DNA of 64,000 nucleotides, taken from assembly GCF_900129225.1 (NCBI RefSeq), contig NZ_FQUG01000002.1, positions 372,001 to 436,000 on the forward strand. Direction: 5' to 3'. The notes below the pieces were generated by a model, which worked only from the letters and a program-made list of their open reading frames with translations, was not told where the DNA came from and searched no databases. Numbering within the stretch: position 1 is the first letter of the stretch; the number at the start of each line of letters is the position of its first letter. The stretch comes from Schwartzia succinivorans DSM 10502 (GTDB taxonomy: Bacteria > Bacillota > Negativicutes > Selenomonadales > Selenomonadaceae). This document shows positions 18,656 through 26,946 of this stretch, piece after piece. Both the position numbers and the translations under genes were made by a program.

Positions 18656-19600
18656 TTGAAGCTTCCAGAGCTGAGAATTGGCGCCAAAATTGCAAAGGTT
18701 CCTGTCGTACAGGGCGGCATGGCGATTCGTCTCTCAACGGCCCGGCTGGCTTCGGCAGTGGCAAATCAGGGAGGCATTGGCCTCATAGCGGCTTCAGGCA
18801 TGTCGGAGGAAGAACTTCGTTATGAAATCCGGCTTGCGCGCTCGCTGACAGATGGAATTATTGGAATCAACATAATGGTGGCAGCGAAAAAGTTCAGTGA
18901 AGTCGTGAAGACGGCAATTGACGAGGGAATTGACCTCGTAGTAGCCGGCGCTGGTTTTTCCAGGGATATGTTTGGATTAGGTAAAGAGTCGGGGACTCCG
19001 ATCGTTCCGATCGTGTCTTCCGTTAAATTAGCGAAAATATCACAGCGTCTTGGTGCATCGGCGATTGTCGTAGAAGGAAAGGAAGCCGGCGGTCATCTGG
19101 GAACATCCACGTCCGTACGCGAGCTTATTCCTGATATAGCTGCGGCTGTCGATATCCCCGTTATTGCCGCGGGTGGAGTTCTGCACGGTCAGGATGTTGT
19201 TGACCTGATAAAGATGGGTGCGAGCGGAGTCCAGATGGGTTCCAGGTTCGCTTCCAGTGTTGAAGCAAATTCAGCTCCTATGTTGAAGGAGTTTTATCTT
19301 AAATCGAAGCCTGAGGATATTGTTGTAATTCACAGTCCTGTCGGACTTCCGGGCCGTGCGGTGCGCAATCCGTTCGCGGAGCGTATCATGAACGGGCCTG
19401 TTCCGCCGACACGCTGCGACAACTGCCTTAAGGCATGTAAGCACAATTTCTGTATTATTCGCTCTCTTATACGCGCACAGCAGGGTGATGTTGAAACAGG
19501 ACTTGTTTTCACCGGTGAGTATATCTCAAGGATTAAGAAGATTATTCCGGTGAAGGATATTTTTGATCAGCTGCTTGCTGAAGTGGCTGTTGCGAACTAA
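18656..19600 (+). CDS. FabK-like / nitronate monooxygenase family flavoprotein with Cys cluster
   Basis: A 314-residue FMN-dependent TIM-barrel oxidoreductase of the 2-nitropropane dioxygenase/FabK family. It shares PVVQGGMAIRLSTARLASAV, GKEAGGHLGTSTSV and GVQMGSRFASS with FabK. It differs from fabK in a C-terminal segment CDNCLKACKHNFC (C-x2-C-x3-C-x4-C) that could hold an Fe-S cluster or zinc. The start is TTG 18656 with GGGAGGAG 6 nt upstream. The place between acpP and fabF suggests a role in lipid synthesis, such as a second enoyl reductase, but the family also includes detoxifying enzymes and the substrate cannot be told. Confidence 0.8.
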   Translation: MKLPELRIGAKIAKVPVVQGGMAIRLSTARLASAVANQGGIGLIAASGMSEEELRYEIRLARSLTDGIIGINIMVAAKKFSEVVKTAIDEGIDLVVAGAGFSRDMFGLGKESGTPIVPIVSSVKLAKISQRLGASAIVVEGKEAGGHLGTSTSVRELIPDIAAAVDIPVIAAGGVLHGQDVVDLIKMGASGVQMGSRFASSVEANSAPMLKEFYLKSKPEDIVVIHSPVGLPGRAVRNPFAERIMNGPVPPTRCDNCLKACKHNFCIIRSLIRAQQGDVETGLVFTGEYISRIKKIIPVKDIFDQLLAEVAVAN

Positions 19601-19616
19601 GAGTGAGGTGTTTTTT

Positions 19617-20861
19617 TTGACGAATCGAGTAGTGGTGACTGGTCTTGGCGTTGTTTCTCCAATCGGTATCGGCCGTGAAGCTTTTTGGCAGGCACTGATG
19701 GACGGAAAAAACGGTATTGATAAAATCACTCGATTTGATGCAGCGGATTATCCGTCGCAGATTGCAGGCGAGGTTAAGGATTTCAACCCTGCGGATTTCA
19801 TTGATAAAAAAGAATCAAAGCGCATGGATCGTTATGCACAGTTTGCTGTTGCTGCATCTGCTATGGCTTTGAAGGATGCGGGCATTGACCTTGAGAAAGA
19901 GGACAAGGACCGTATTGGTACATATATCGGTGCAGGCATCGGCGGTATCGAAACGATGCACTCCCAGTATGAGAAGCTTTTTGCAAAGGGACAGCGCTTT
20001 ATCAGCCCGTTCTTCATCCCGATGATGATTGCAAACATGGCTGCCGCGCAGACGGCTATCACATTTGGTCTGCACGGTCCGTCCAGCTGTAATGTTACAG
20101 CATGCGCAACGGGTTCGAACTGCATTGGCGATGCTCTGCGTGTTCTTCAGCGCGGTGATGCTGACGTTATGGTCGCAGGAGGAACTGAGGCAAGTGTTTC
20201 CCCGGCTGCTGTTGCCGGCTTCTGCTCCATGAAGGCACTTTGCACGGATCATAACGATGACCCGGCTCACGCTTCCCGTCCGTTCGATAAAAACCGCAGC
20301 GGTTTTGTAATGGGCGAGGGCTCAGGTATTGTCGTACTTGAGACTCTTGAGCATGCCCAGAAACGCGGTGCTCATATCTATGCAGAGCTTGCGGGCTATG
20401 GCTCGAACTCTGATGCATACCATATCACAAGCCCGGCTCCTGAGGGAGAATATCAGGCTAAATGCATGCAGCTCGCTATTGAGGATGCAGGACTTACACC
20501 TGATGATATTGACTACGTAAACGCTCACGGTACATCAACACACATGAATGACCAGGGCGAGACAGAAGCCTGCAAGAAGGTCTTCGGCGCACGTGCCAAG
20601 GATGTTCCTGTAAGCTCCATCAAATCAATGACAGGTCATCTTCTTGGCGCGGCCGGCGGCGTGGAGTGCATCGCTTCCGTTCTTGCTGTAGAGAACGATA
20701 TGCTGCCTCCGACAATCAATTATGAGACACAGGATGATGGAATGGATCTTGACTATGTTCCGAACAAATCCCGTGCCCATAAGGTTCGTGCAGCTATTTC
20801 CAACAACTTTGGTTTCGGCGGACACAATGCGTGCCTTGTTGTGAAGAAATTCAGCGAATAA
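19617..20861 (+). CDS. fabF: 3-oxoacyl-[acyl-carrier-protein] synthase II FabF
   Basis: Condensing enzyme that elongates acyl-ACP with malonyl-ACP. The active-site set is Cys in NVTACATGSN, His in NAHGTSTHMND and His in MTGHLLGAAGG. 414 residues from TTG 19617, which has GAGTGAGGTG about 7 nt upstream and gives the normal start TNRVVVTGLGVVSPIG. rnc begins one base after its stop. Confidence 0.95.
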   Translation: MTNRVVVTGLGVVSPIGIGREAFWQALMDGKNGIDKITRFDAADYPSQIAGEVKDFNPADFIDKKESKRMDRYAQFAVAASAMALKDAGIDLEKEDKDRIGTYIGAGIGGIETMHSQYEKLFAKGQRFISPFFIPMMIANMAAAQTAITFGLHGPSSCNVTACATGSNCIGDALRVLQRGDADVMVAGGTEASVSPAAVAGFCSMKALCTDHNDDPAHASRPFDKNRSGFVMGEGSGIVVLETLEHAQKRGAHIYAELAGYGSNSDAYHITSPAPEGEYQAKCMQLAIEDAGLTPDDIDYVNAHGTSTHMNDQGETEACKKVFGARAKDVPVSSIKSMTGHLLGAAGGVECIASVLAVENDMLPPTINYETQDDGMDLDYVPNKSRAHKVRAAISNNFGFGGHNACLVVKKFSE

Positions 20862-20862
20862 G

Positions 20863-21582
20863 ATGGATAGAGTATTAACTGCCGAGAGGGAGGCCGATTT
20901 ACAGAAGCTTTCCTCTCGGCTTGGAATTTCATTTAATAATCTTGCCCTTCTGGATCAGGCACTTACGCATACCTCGTATGCCAATGAAGCCCATGATGCG
21001 AGGGTGCAGCATAACGAACGGCTGGAATTTTTGGGAGATGCCGTGCTTGAGCTTGCGACAAGTACATATCTTTTCAAGCATTTTCCGCAGCTTTCGGAGG
21101 GCGACCTTTCGAAGGCAAGGGCGTCTGTAGTCTGCGAGCCGGCTCTTCACCGCCGTGCAGCGGAGGTCAGTCTCGGGACATTTCTTCTTCTCGGTCACGG
21201 AGAACGGCTGACGGGAGGAGCAGAACGTCCTTCTATTCTTGCTGACGCATTCGAAGCGGTAATCGGAGCAATATATCTTGACCGCGGCTTTGATGTGGCA
21301 AGAGAATACGTTCTTGACCAGCTCCATGAGGAGCTTGTTGAAGTAGACCTTGGGGAGAATCTCAAGGACTATAAGACAATGTTCCAGGAGGTTGTGCAGC
21401 GTCATCCGGGGAAAAAGGCTGTTTATTCCCTTATTGGTGAAACTGGCCCTGACCACGCCAAGGAATTCAGATTTTCTGTATCCGTGGATGGTAAGGTCTT
21501 CGGCGAAGGAACAGGACGTACAAAAAAGGCTGCAGAGCAGAATGCTGCCCGTGCGGCATTGGAGAAATACAATAAAAAATAA
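20863..21582 (+). CDS. rnc: Ribonuclease III
   Basis: Double-strand specific endoribonuclease used in rRNA and mRNA processing. The catalytic signature ERLEFLGDAVLEL is present, with the acidic residues in DAFEAVIGAIYLD, followed by a C-terminal double-stranded RNA binding domain (about residues 160-235, ending GRTKKAAEQNAARAALEKY). 239 residues is typical. It is the last gene of the fatty-acid unit, as in many Firmicutes. Confidence 0.95.
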   Translation: MDRVLTAEREADLQKLSSRLGISFNNLALLDQALTHTSYANEAHDARVQHNERLEFLGDAVLELATSTYLFKHFPQLSEGDLSKARASVVCEPALHRRAAEVSLGTFLLLGHGERLTGGAERPSILADAFEAVIGAIYLDRGFDVAREYVLDQLHEELVEVDLGENLKDYKTMFQEVVQRHPGKKAVYSLIGETGPDHAKEFRFSVSVDGKVFGEGTGRTKKAAEQNAARAALEKYNKK

Positions 21583-21591
21583 TGACAGGAC

Positions 21592-21639
21592 GGACTCATT
21601 GCCGTTGCCGCGTCAGCGGTGATGACATGAGTCCTTTTT
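21592..21639 (+). terminator. Rho-independent terminator after rnc
   Basis: GGACTCAT pairs with ATGAGTCC across a 27-nt loop that can form a smaller inner stem, followed by TTTTTG. Confidence 0.8.
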
Positions 21640-21657
21640 GTCTGTGGAGGGAAAACG

Positions 21658-22470
21658 ATGAAACAGCTTATCTTTCTCGGAACCGGAATGGCGATGGCAA
21701 CAGAGTGCTATAACACCTGTTTCCTTCTGCAGCTTTCGGAGCATGAGTATTTCCTGACCGATGCGGGGGGCGGCAATGGTATTCTTAAAAGGATGAAGCA
21801 GGCAGGAGTCAGCTTTGCCGACATTCATCACATGTTCGTAACCCACGGCCATACTGACCACATTGTCGGGTGCGTATGGGTTGTGAGAAAAATCGCTGCC
21901 ATGATGAACAAGGGCGGGTATGAGGGAGAGTTTCATATATATGCCCATGATACCGCGTGTCATATCATCGAAACGATGGTTCGGATGATGCTGAAAAAAT
22001 CTGAGGCAGCATGTCTTGGTGAGCGCATTTTCCTTCATGAAGTAAAGGACAGACAGACAGTACATTTTCTTGACGTGACTCTCACTGCATTTGATATACT
22101 CTCAACCAAGGCAAAGCAGTTCGGGTATGAGCTTCGGTTCGATGATTCTCCCCTGCGTCTTACATGTCTTGGGGATGAACCGTACAATGAACATAACAGA
22201 CAGTATGCGGAGGGCGCTGACTGGCTCCTTTCCGAAGCCTTCTGCAGATATGAGGACCGTGATATTTTCAAGCCCTATGAGAAAAATCACAGCACCGTCA
22301 AGGAGGCTGCGGAGCTTGGCGAAACGCTCCATGCGAAAAATCTTGTTCTCTATCATACGGAGGACAAGAACCTTGATAAAAGAAAAGAAAGCTATACCCG
22401 TGAGGCTGAGGAATACTACAAGGGAAATATCTTTGTGCCTGACGATCTTGACGTCATAAAAATTGACTAG
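21658..22470 (+). CDS. MBL-fold metallo-hydrolase (RNase Z-like)
   Basis: A 270-residue metallo-beta-lactamase fold protein. The metal motif is THGHTDHIVG, with further ligands plausible in SEAFCRYED and KNHSTVKEAAE, and a C-terminal YHTED. The layout resembles RNase Z/arylsulfatase-like members without the exosite arm, so it may act on nucleic acid or small phosphoesters; the substrate is unknown. It is a single-gene unit with GGAGGGAAAACG before the ATG. Confidence 0.8.
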   Translation: MKQLIFLGTGMAMATECYNTCFLLQLSEHEYFLTDAGGGNGILKRMKQAGVSFADIHHMFVTHGHTDHIVGCVWVVRKIAAMMNKGGYEGEFHIYAHDTACHIIETMVRMMLKKSEAACLGERIFLHEVKDRQTVHFLDVTLTAFDILSTKAKQFGYELRFDDSPLRLTCLGDEPYNEHNRQYAEGADWLLSEAFCRYEDRDIFKPYEKNHSTVKEAAELGETLHAKNLVLYHTEDKNLDKRKESYTREAEEYYKGNIFVPDDLDVIKID

Positions 22471-22473
22471 GGA

Positions 22474-22515
22474 GTGTTGATTAAATGAACTTGAGCTAGG
22501 CGAATTAATCAACAC
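22474..22515. repeat. Inverted repeat without T-run
   Basis: GTGTTGATTAA pairs with TTAATCAACAC around a 20-nt loop, with GGG and CCC extending the stem after one unpaired base on each side. No T-run follows on either strand, so it is not a simple terminator. Confidence 0.6.
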
Positions 22516-22523
22516 GCCCTGAA

Positions 22524-22576
22524 TAAAAAAGAGCATTCTGCCGGCGAAAAACTGCCGATGCAGAATGCTTTTTTTA
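22524..22576. terminator. Bidirectional terminator between MBL gene and marR
   Basis: AGCATTCTGC pairs with GCAGAATGCT; T-runs flank both ends on the respective strands. It serves both convergent genes and touches the marR stop codon. Confidence 0.85.
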
Positions 22577-23041
22577 TTTCTTTGACTGATGTTCAGCTAT
22601 TTTTTTCAGAAGCGGAATAAGATTTTCGGTTGACTTGGCAAAAACAGCAAGCTCATCCTTGGAAAGAGCGGTAAGACCTGCCTGTATCTTTGTTTTTAGA
22701 AGCTCGTTGCACTCCTTTATAAAAGCATGGCCTTCGTCGGTCAGCACCAAATCAATATACCGTTTGTCGTTCGCACGTCCCTGTCGTATGATGTACCCCA
22801 TGCGTACAAGCTTGTCGACCAAGGGCGTCATCTGCTGCTTTACCAGATGGAGCCGGTCACCCACCTCACTCATGGTAAGGTGTCCTTCTGCTTCAAGAAC
22901 CTTCAGAACGGAAAACTGGTTGATTGGTATAAGAAGGGATGTTTTCCTGAGAAAGCTTTGACTTATAAGACGCATGACCTCCGTAAAATAACCGGATGTA
23001 ACCTGCGAAAGGGAATCCTGCTGATTGGAAGAAGCGGTCAT
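22574..23041 (-). CDS. MarR-family transcriptional regulator
   Basis: A 155-residue winged-helix regulator. The wHTH core is visible as NQFSVLKVLEAEGHLTMSEV, LHLVKQQMTPLVDKLVRMGY and the wing RANDKRYIDLVLTDEG. Dimerisation helices flank it. ATG 23041 has AAGGAGAG 9 nt upstream. A perfect palindrome overlaps the -35 box of its own promoter, which fits autorepression. The same palindrome lies at the promoter of the RND efflux operon near 46.8 kb, so this protein is the likely repressor of that pump. The inducing ligand is unknown. Confidence 0.88.
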   Translation of the reverse strand: MTASSNQQDSLSQVTSGYFTEVMRLISQSFLRKTSLLIPINQFSVLKVLEAEGHLTMSEVGDRLHLVKQQMTPLVDKLVRMGYIIRQGRANDKRYIDLVLTDEGHAFIKECNELLKTKIQAGLTALSKDELAVFAKSTENLIPLLKKIAEHQSKK

Positions 23042-23091
23042 ATTCTGATATCTCTCCTTGAATATGAAATACAATGAAAAACTCTTTAAGT

Positions 23092-23120
23092 ATTATACTA
23101 TATGGACAATAAATAGTAAA
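23092..23120 (-). promoter_or_regulatory. marR promoter
   Basis: On the minus strand, TTTACT and TATAAT are spaced by 17 nt. The -35 box lies inside the palindromic operator. Confidence 0.65.
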
Positions 23121-23136
23121 TAGATGTTTACTATTT
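23111..23136. promoter_or_regulatory. Palindromic operator at marR (copy 1)
   Basis: AAATAGTAAA and TTTACTATTT are perfect 10-nt inverted arms around TAGATG. The central 22 nt (23113-23134) recur without a mismatch, including the asymmetric spacer, at 46797-46818. It lies between the divergent marR and PreA-like genes. Confidence 0.85.
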
Positions 23137-23250
23137 AAGATTAGGTATCACTTAAAGACGTGATGCAAAAAGGATTTTGAAAATTTTTATAGAATATGAA
23201 AAGTGTAGGGTAATGTTTGAAGGCATAATTAAAAAGCAGGAGGTGGCACA

Positions 23251-24750
23251 ATGTTTATACGTGAAAAAATTGCGGCGGAGGCAGGGAGATGCGTTTTGTG
23301 CGCGGAACCCTTGTGCTCGACGGTGTGCCCACGGGAAATAGATACAGGACGTATAATAAGAGCGCTTAACTTTGAAAATATCATGGGTGCGGCCCGCGCT
23401 CTCGGAGATAAAAGCTGTGAAGGCTGTGAGGCTCCATGCGAGGGAGTGTGCAGACGTGCGGATATGGATTATCCTGTGCACATTCAGTCGCTTATGAATA
23501 ACCTGAGAGAAGCTGCCCAAGAGCTGAAGGTGCCGGATAAACAGGTTGACCTCTCAATTGACTTCTGCGGCGTGCGCTGCGAGAATCCGTTTTTTCTATC
23601 ATCCTCCGTGGTGGGAAGCGGCTATGAGATGATTGCAAAAGCGTTCAGAATGGGATGGGCAGGAGTCAGCGTAAAGACCATATCAAAGCTGGACATCAGA
23701 GAGGTATCTCCACGTTTCTCCGTTCTGAAGAAGGAAGGACGTTCCTTCGTTGGCTTCAAAAATCTCGAACAGCTCTCAACATGCGAGTACGAAGAAAATC
23801 TTGATATGATAAGACGTCTGAAGCAGGATTTCCCGTCAAAGGTTATTATCGCCTCAATAATGGGACGAAACGTCATGGATTGGTCGCAGATTGCTCATGA
23901 TGTGGAGGAAGCAGGCGCTGATATCATAGAGTGCAATTTCTCCTGTCCTCAGATGGTGGGAGACAAGCTGGGCTCAGAGATAGGAATAGACCCGTCTCTC
24001 GTGTGGATGTATACGAGGGCGGTACGGCGCGGCACAGGACTTCCCATCCTCGCCAAAATGACTCCAAACATAACAGCAATGGAGGTTCCTGCCGTGGCTG
24101 CGATTGAGTCGGGGGCGCAGGGAATTGCCGCAATAAACACTATCAAGAGCATAATGAATATCGACCTTGACAGCTTCGCCTCGGAGCCGAATATTCACGG
24201 AAAATGCACCGTCGGAGGATACTCAGGAAAAGCAGTCAAGCCGATAGCGCTGAGATTTATAAGCGACATCCATAAAAATGAGATATTGAAGGATTACCCT
24301 GTAAGCGGCATGGGTGGAATTGAAACATGGCGCGACGCGGCGGAATTTCTTGCCATGGGCTGCGAAAATATCCAGATTACGACAGCCGTCATGGAGTATG
24401 GCTATCGCATAATTGATGACCTGAAGGAAGGGCTTTCCGATTATCTGGCCGCCAATGGAATGCATTCGGTAGCAGAGCTTGTCGGAAAGGCTCTGCCGGA
24501 TGTTGTTTCGGCTGAGGACCTGGAGCGCGACACCATCGAATATCCGAAATTCAATCCCGGGGAATGCATTGGCTGCGGACGCTGCTACCTCTCCTGCTAC
24601 GACGGAGGACATCAGGCCATTGTGATGAATGAGAAGGGCAAAGCGCAGATGAATCCGAAAAAATGCGTAGGCTGCCAGCTCTGCCGTCTGGTATGCCCGG
24701 CGGGCGCCATTACCGTAGGAAAACGCGTACCGAAGCAATTGACAAGGTAA
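23251..24750 (+). CDS. PreA-like Fe-S flavoprotein with added N-terminal Fe-S domain
   Basis: A 499-residue protein related to dihydropyrimidine dehydrogenase. The N-terminal domain has two four-Cys sets (Cys14, 17, 22, 26 and 56, 59, 63, 67), as in domain I of the mammalian enzyme and in PreT. A dihydroorotate-dehydrogenase-like FMN barrel follows (about 105-420, with NPFFLSSSVVGSGYEM). The C-terminus has two [4Fe-4S] motifs (CIGCGRCYLSC and CVGCQLCRLVCP). The FAD/NADPH domains are absent, so an external electron donor is needed. The catalytic Cys of dihydropyrimidine dehydrogenase appears replaced (GSEIGIDP where the family has a Cys before GQDP), so pyrimidine reduction is doubtful. It may be regulated by the adjacent operator. 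Confidence 0.8.
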   Translation: MFIREKIAAEAGRCVLCAEPLCSTVCPREIDTGRIIRALNFENIMGAARALGDKSCEGCEAPCEGVCRRADMDYPVHIQSLMNNLREAAQELKVPDKQVDLSIDFCGVRCENPFFLSSSVVGSGYEMIAKAFRMGWAGVSVKTISKLDIREVSPRFSVLKKEGRSFVGFKNLEQLSTCEYEENLDMIRRLKQDFPSKVIIASIMGRNVMDWSQIAHDVEEAGADIIECNFSCPQMVGDKLGSEIGIDPSLVWMYTRAVRRGTGLPILAKMTPNITAMEVPAVAAIESGAQGIAAINTIKSIMNIDLDSFASEPNIHGKCTVGGYSGKAVKPIALRFISDIHKNEILKDYPVSGMGGIETWRDAAEFLAMGCENIQITTAVMEYGYRIIDDLKEGLSDYLAANGMHSVAELVGKALPDVVSAEDLERDTIEYPKFNPGECIGCGRCYLSCYDGGHQAIVMNEKGKAQMNPKKCVGCQLCRLVCPAGAITVGKRVPKQLTR

Positions 24751-24808
24751 CATGCTCCGATGGATTTATCCGGTGATAACAGTTGCCGGGGAATCTTTCA
24801 AAAACTAG

Positions 24809-24837
24809 TTGCAAATTATAGCATTTAGGGATATTAT
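24809..24837 (+). promoter_or_regulatory. Candidate promoter of the hydrogenase operon
   Basis: TTGCAA and TATTAT with a 17-nt spacer, about 125 nt upstream of hyfB. Confidence 0.55.
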
Positions 24838-24904
24838 TAAATTTATCTATAGCTATGAAACTGATAGCGTATTAATGCAAGATATCAACATCATAGGTAT
24901 GACA

Positions 24905-24943
24905 GGAAAACAGACAGGGGAAACTCTTGTCTGTTTTCCTTTT
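24905..24943 (+). terminator. Stem-loop with T-run between PreA-like gene and hydrogenase operon
   Basis: GGAAAACAGACA pairs perfectly with TGTCTGTTTTCC, then TTTTG. It ends the PreA-like transcript. If the promoter at 24809 is real, it also lies in the hydrogenase leader and could act as an attenuator. Confidence 0.75.
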
Positions 24944-24963
24944 GCATAGCTGAAGGAGGATGT

Positions 24964-26946
24964 ATGGATTACTTATTTGGAGCGCTGGGGCTTTTTGTTC
25001 TTGGTGTATTGACTATGTTCCTGCCGAAGAGGCTGGAGCTTGGGGCGCATTATTCGGGAATGCTTCTGGCGGCAGGGGCAAGCATGCTGGTTTTGCTGTT
25101 CAGCCTTGGGATTCTTGTCACCGGTATGACTGTAGGCCCTCTGGTGTTCGGGAGATATTCTCTCATGGTAGATACCTGGAGTGCTGCCTTTCTGCTTATC
25201 ACAGGGCTTTCCGGCGCGGCAGTGAGCATCTACGGTATAGGCTACGGAAAGGGCTACCTCGGACAGCGCATCCGTCTGCTTTCCGGACTCTGGAACCTTT
25301 TCATACTGTCTATGGTGCTTGTCATCGTGGCAGGAGATGCCTTTACCTTTATCCTTTCATGGGAGGTAATGGCGCTGGTGTCCTTCCTTCTCGTGAATCA
25401 CGAGAGTGAAAAGAAGGAGGTCGTGTACGCGGCATATCAGTACATGGTCATGACGCATCTCGGCACGGCGGCCATACTTGTTGCGTTTTATCTTTTGGGC
25501 AGCGCCTCGGAGGATTTTTCATTTGCTGCCATGGCTGCAAATACCCTTGACACGCCTATGCGTCACATCGTGTTTGCATCGGCCTTTATCGGCTTCGCAC
25601 TGAAATCCGGCCTCATGCCGCTTCATGTGTGGCTGCCAAACGCCCATCCGGCTGCGCCGAGCCACGTGTCCGCCCTCATGAGCGGTGTCATGCTGAAGGT
25701 CGCTGTTTACGGCTTCGGACGCTTCATGTTCTGGTTTCTGGACTGCTCGACCTTTGCATACGGACTTATCGTCATGTGCGTGGGACTCGTCTCCGCTTTC
25801 CTCGGCGTTCTTTACGCGTCCATGGAAAAGGATATGAAACGGATCCTCGCATATTCCTCCGTTGAAAATATGGGTATCATATACACGGCCTTCGGCTGCG
25901 GTATGCTTTTGACGGCAACGGGGAAGGGCAGCATGGCGTTCATTGCCTTTACTGCTGTACTGGTTCATTCCCTGAGCCACAGTATGATGAAATGCCTGCT
26001 CTTCATGGGGGCAGGCTCTGTTCTTCATGCCACGGGCACGAAAAACATCGAGCAGCTTGGCGCTCTTGCATCCCGTATGCCGCTGACGGCATTTTTTACC
26101 CTGATTGGAGCCATGTCCCTCGCTTCACTGCCGTTTACAAGCGGCCTCGTGGGTGAATGGATGACGCTGCAGAGCGTCATCACACTGGCGTGGCAGGCAG
26201 ACGCGCAGGAGATGCGCGTATTTGTCATACTGGCATTTATCCTCATGGGACTTACAGGAGCGCTGGCTCTTGGCTGCTTCGTCCGCCTTTACGGAGTGAC
26301 CTTCCTGGGACGCCGTCGCTCAAGCCTCGTCCTGAAGGCACATGAAATGCCGGCCTCCATGCTCATTGGCATGGGGCTTGAGGCAGTTCTTATCCTCTTT
26401 TTCGGAATCCTGCCCGCGCCTATGGTAGGCTTTATGCAGAGTGCCCTCACAGGGGGCGTTATTATCATGCCCATGGAAAATCTTTTCGGGGTGTTCTGGG
26501 CAGGAAACGGAAGCTTTTCCATCTATAGTCCGCTGATTCTCGCGATTTTGGCGGTATTTATAGGAGGCATTCTCTGGTTCACTCTTTCAGGCAAAAAGTG
26601 CTTCGTGGAGCAGGAGGAAACATGGAACTGCGGTACAGTGCCGACACGCCGGGAGCAGTATTCGGCTACAGGCTTTTCAAAGCCTTTGCGCCGTGCCTTT
26701 GATTTCATTTTGAATCCGCAGAGAAAACGTGTATATCTGAAGAAAAATCACGAGTATTTCGGACGGCAGCAGGAATATCATCTGCATATCCCCGATCAGT
26801 TCTCGGAGTTTCTTTATAAGCCGGTGGAGCATTTCGTAGTGCGCTCGGCTGACACAATGCGCGCACTGCAGCAGGGCAGCGTGCGCCTCTATATCGGCTA
26901 CACAATGATAGCTATGATTGCCGTTTTGATTTGGGGGGTGATGTAA
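24964..26946 (+). CDS. hyfB: Hydrogenase-4 component B-like antiporter subunit
   Basis: Large membrane subunit (660 residues, about 16 helices) related to complex I NuoL and Mrp antiporters, expected to move ions in a group 4 [NiFe] hydrogenase. Family landmarks are the Glu in FILSWEVMALVSF, the Lys in FALKSGLMPLHVWLPNAHPAAPSHVSALMSG (block only named, about residues 207-237) and DMKRILAYSSVENMG. A soluble C-terminal tail of about 100 residues (from ETWNCGTVP) is like that of HyfB. GAAGGAGG lies just before the ATG, and the stop overlaps the next start. Confidence 0.9.
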   Translation: MDYLFGALGLFVLGVLTMFLPKRLELGAHYSGMLLAAGASMLVLLFSLGILVTGMTVGPLVFGRYSLMVDTWSAAFLLITGLSGAAVSIYGIGYGKGYLGQRIRLLSGLWNLFILSMVLVIVAGDAFTFILSWEVMALVSFLLVNHESEKKEVVYAAYQYMVMTHLGTAAILVAFYLLGSASEDFSFAAMAANTLDTPMRHIVFASAFIGFALKSGLMPLHVWLPNAHPAAPSHVSALMSGVMLKVAVYGFGRFMFWFLDCSTFAYGLIVMCVGLVSAFLGVLYASMEKDMKRILAYSSVENMGIIYTAFGCGMLLTATGKGSMAFIAFTAVLVHSLSHSMMKCLLFMGAGSVLHATGTKNIEQLGALASRMPLTAFFTLIGAMSLASLPFTSGLVGEWMTLQSVITLAWQADAQEMRVFVILAFILMGLTGALALGCFVRLYGVTFLGRRRSSLVLKAHEMPASMLIGMGLEAVLILFFGILPAPMVGFMQSALTGGVIIMPMENLFGVFWAGNGSFSIYSPLILAILAVFIGGILWFTLSGKKCFVEQEETWNCGTVPTRREQYSATGFSKPLRRAFDFILNPQRKRVYLKKNHEYFGRQQEYHLHIPDQFSEFLYKPVEHFVVRSADTMRALQQGSVRLYIGYTMIAMIAVLIWGVM

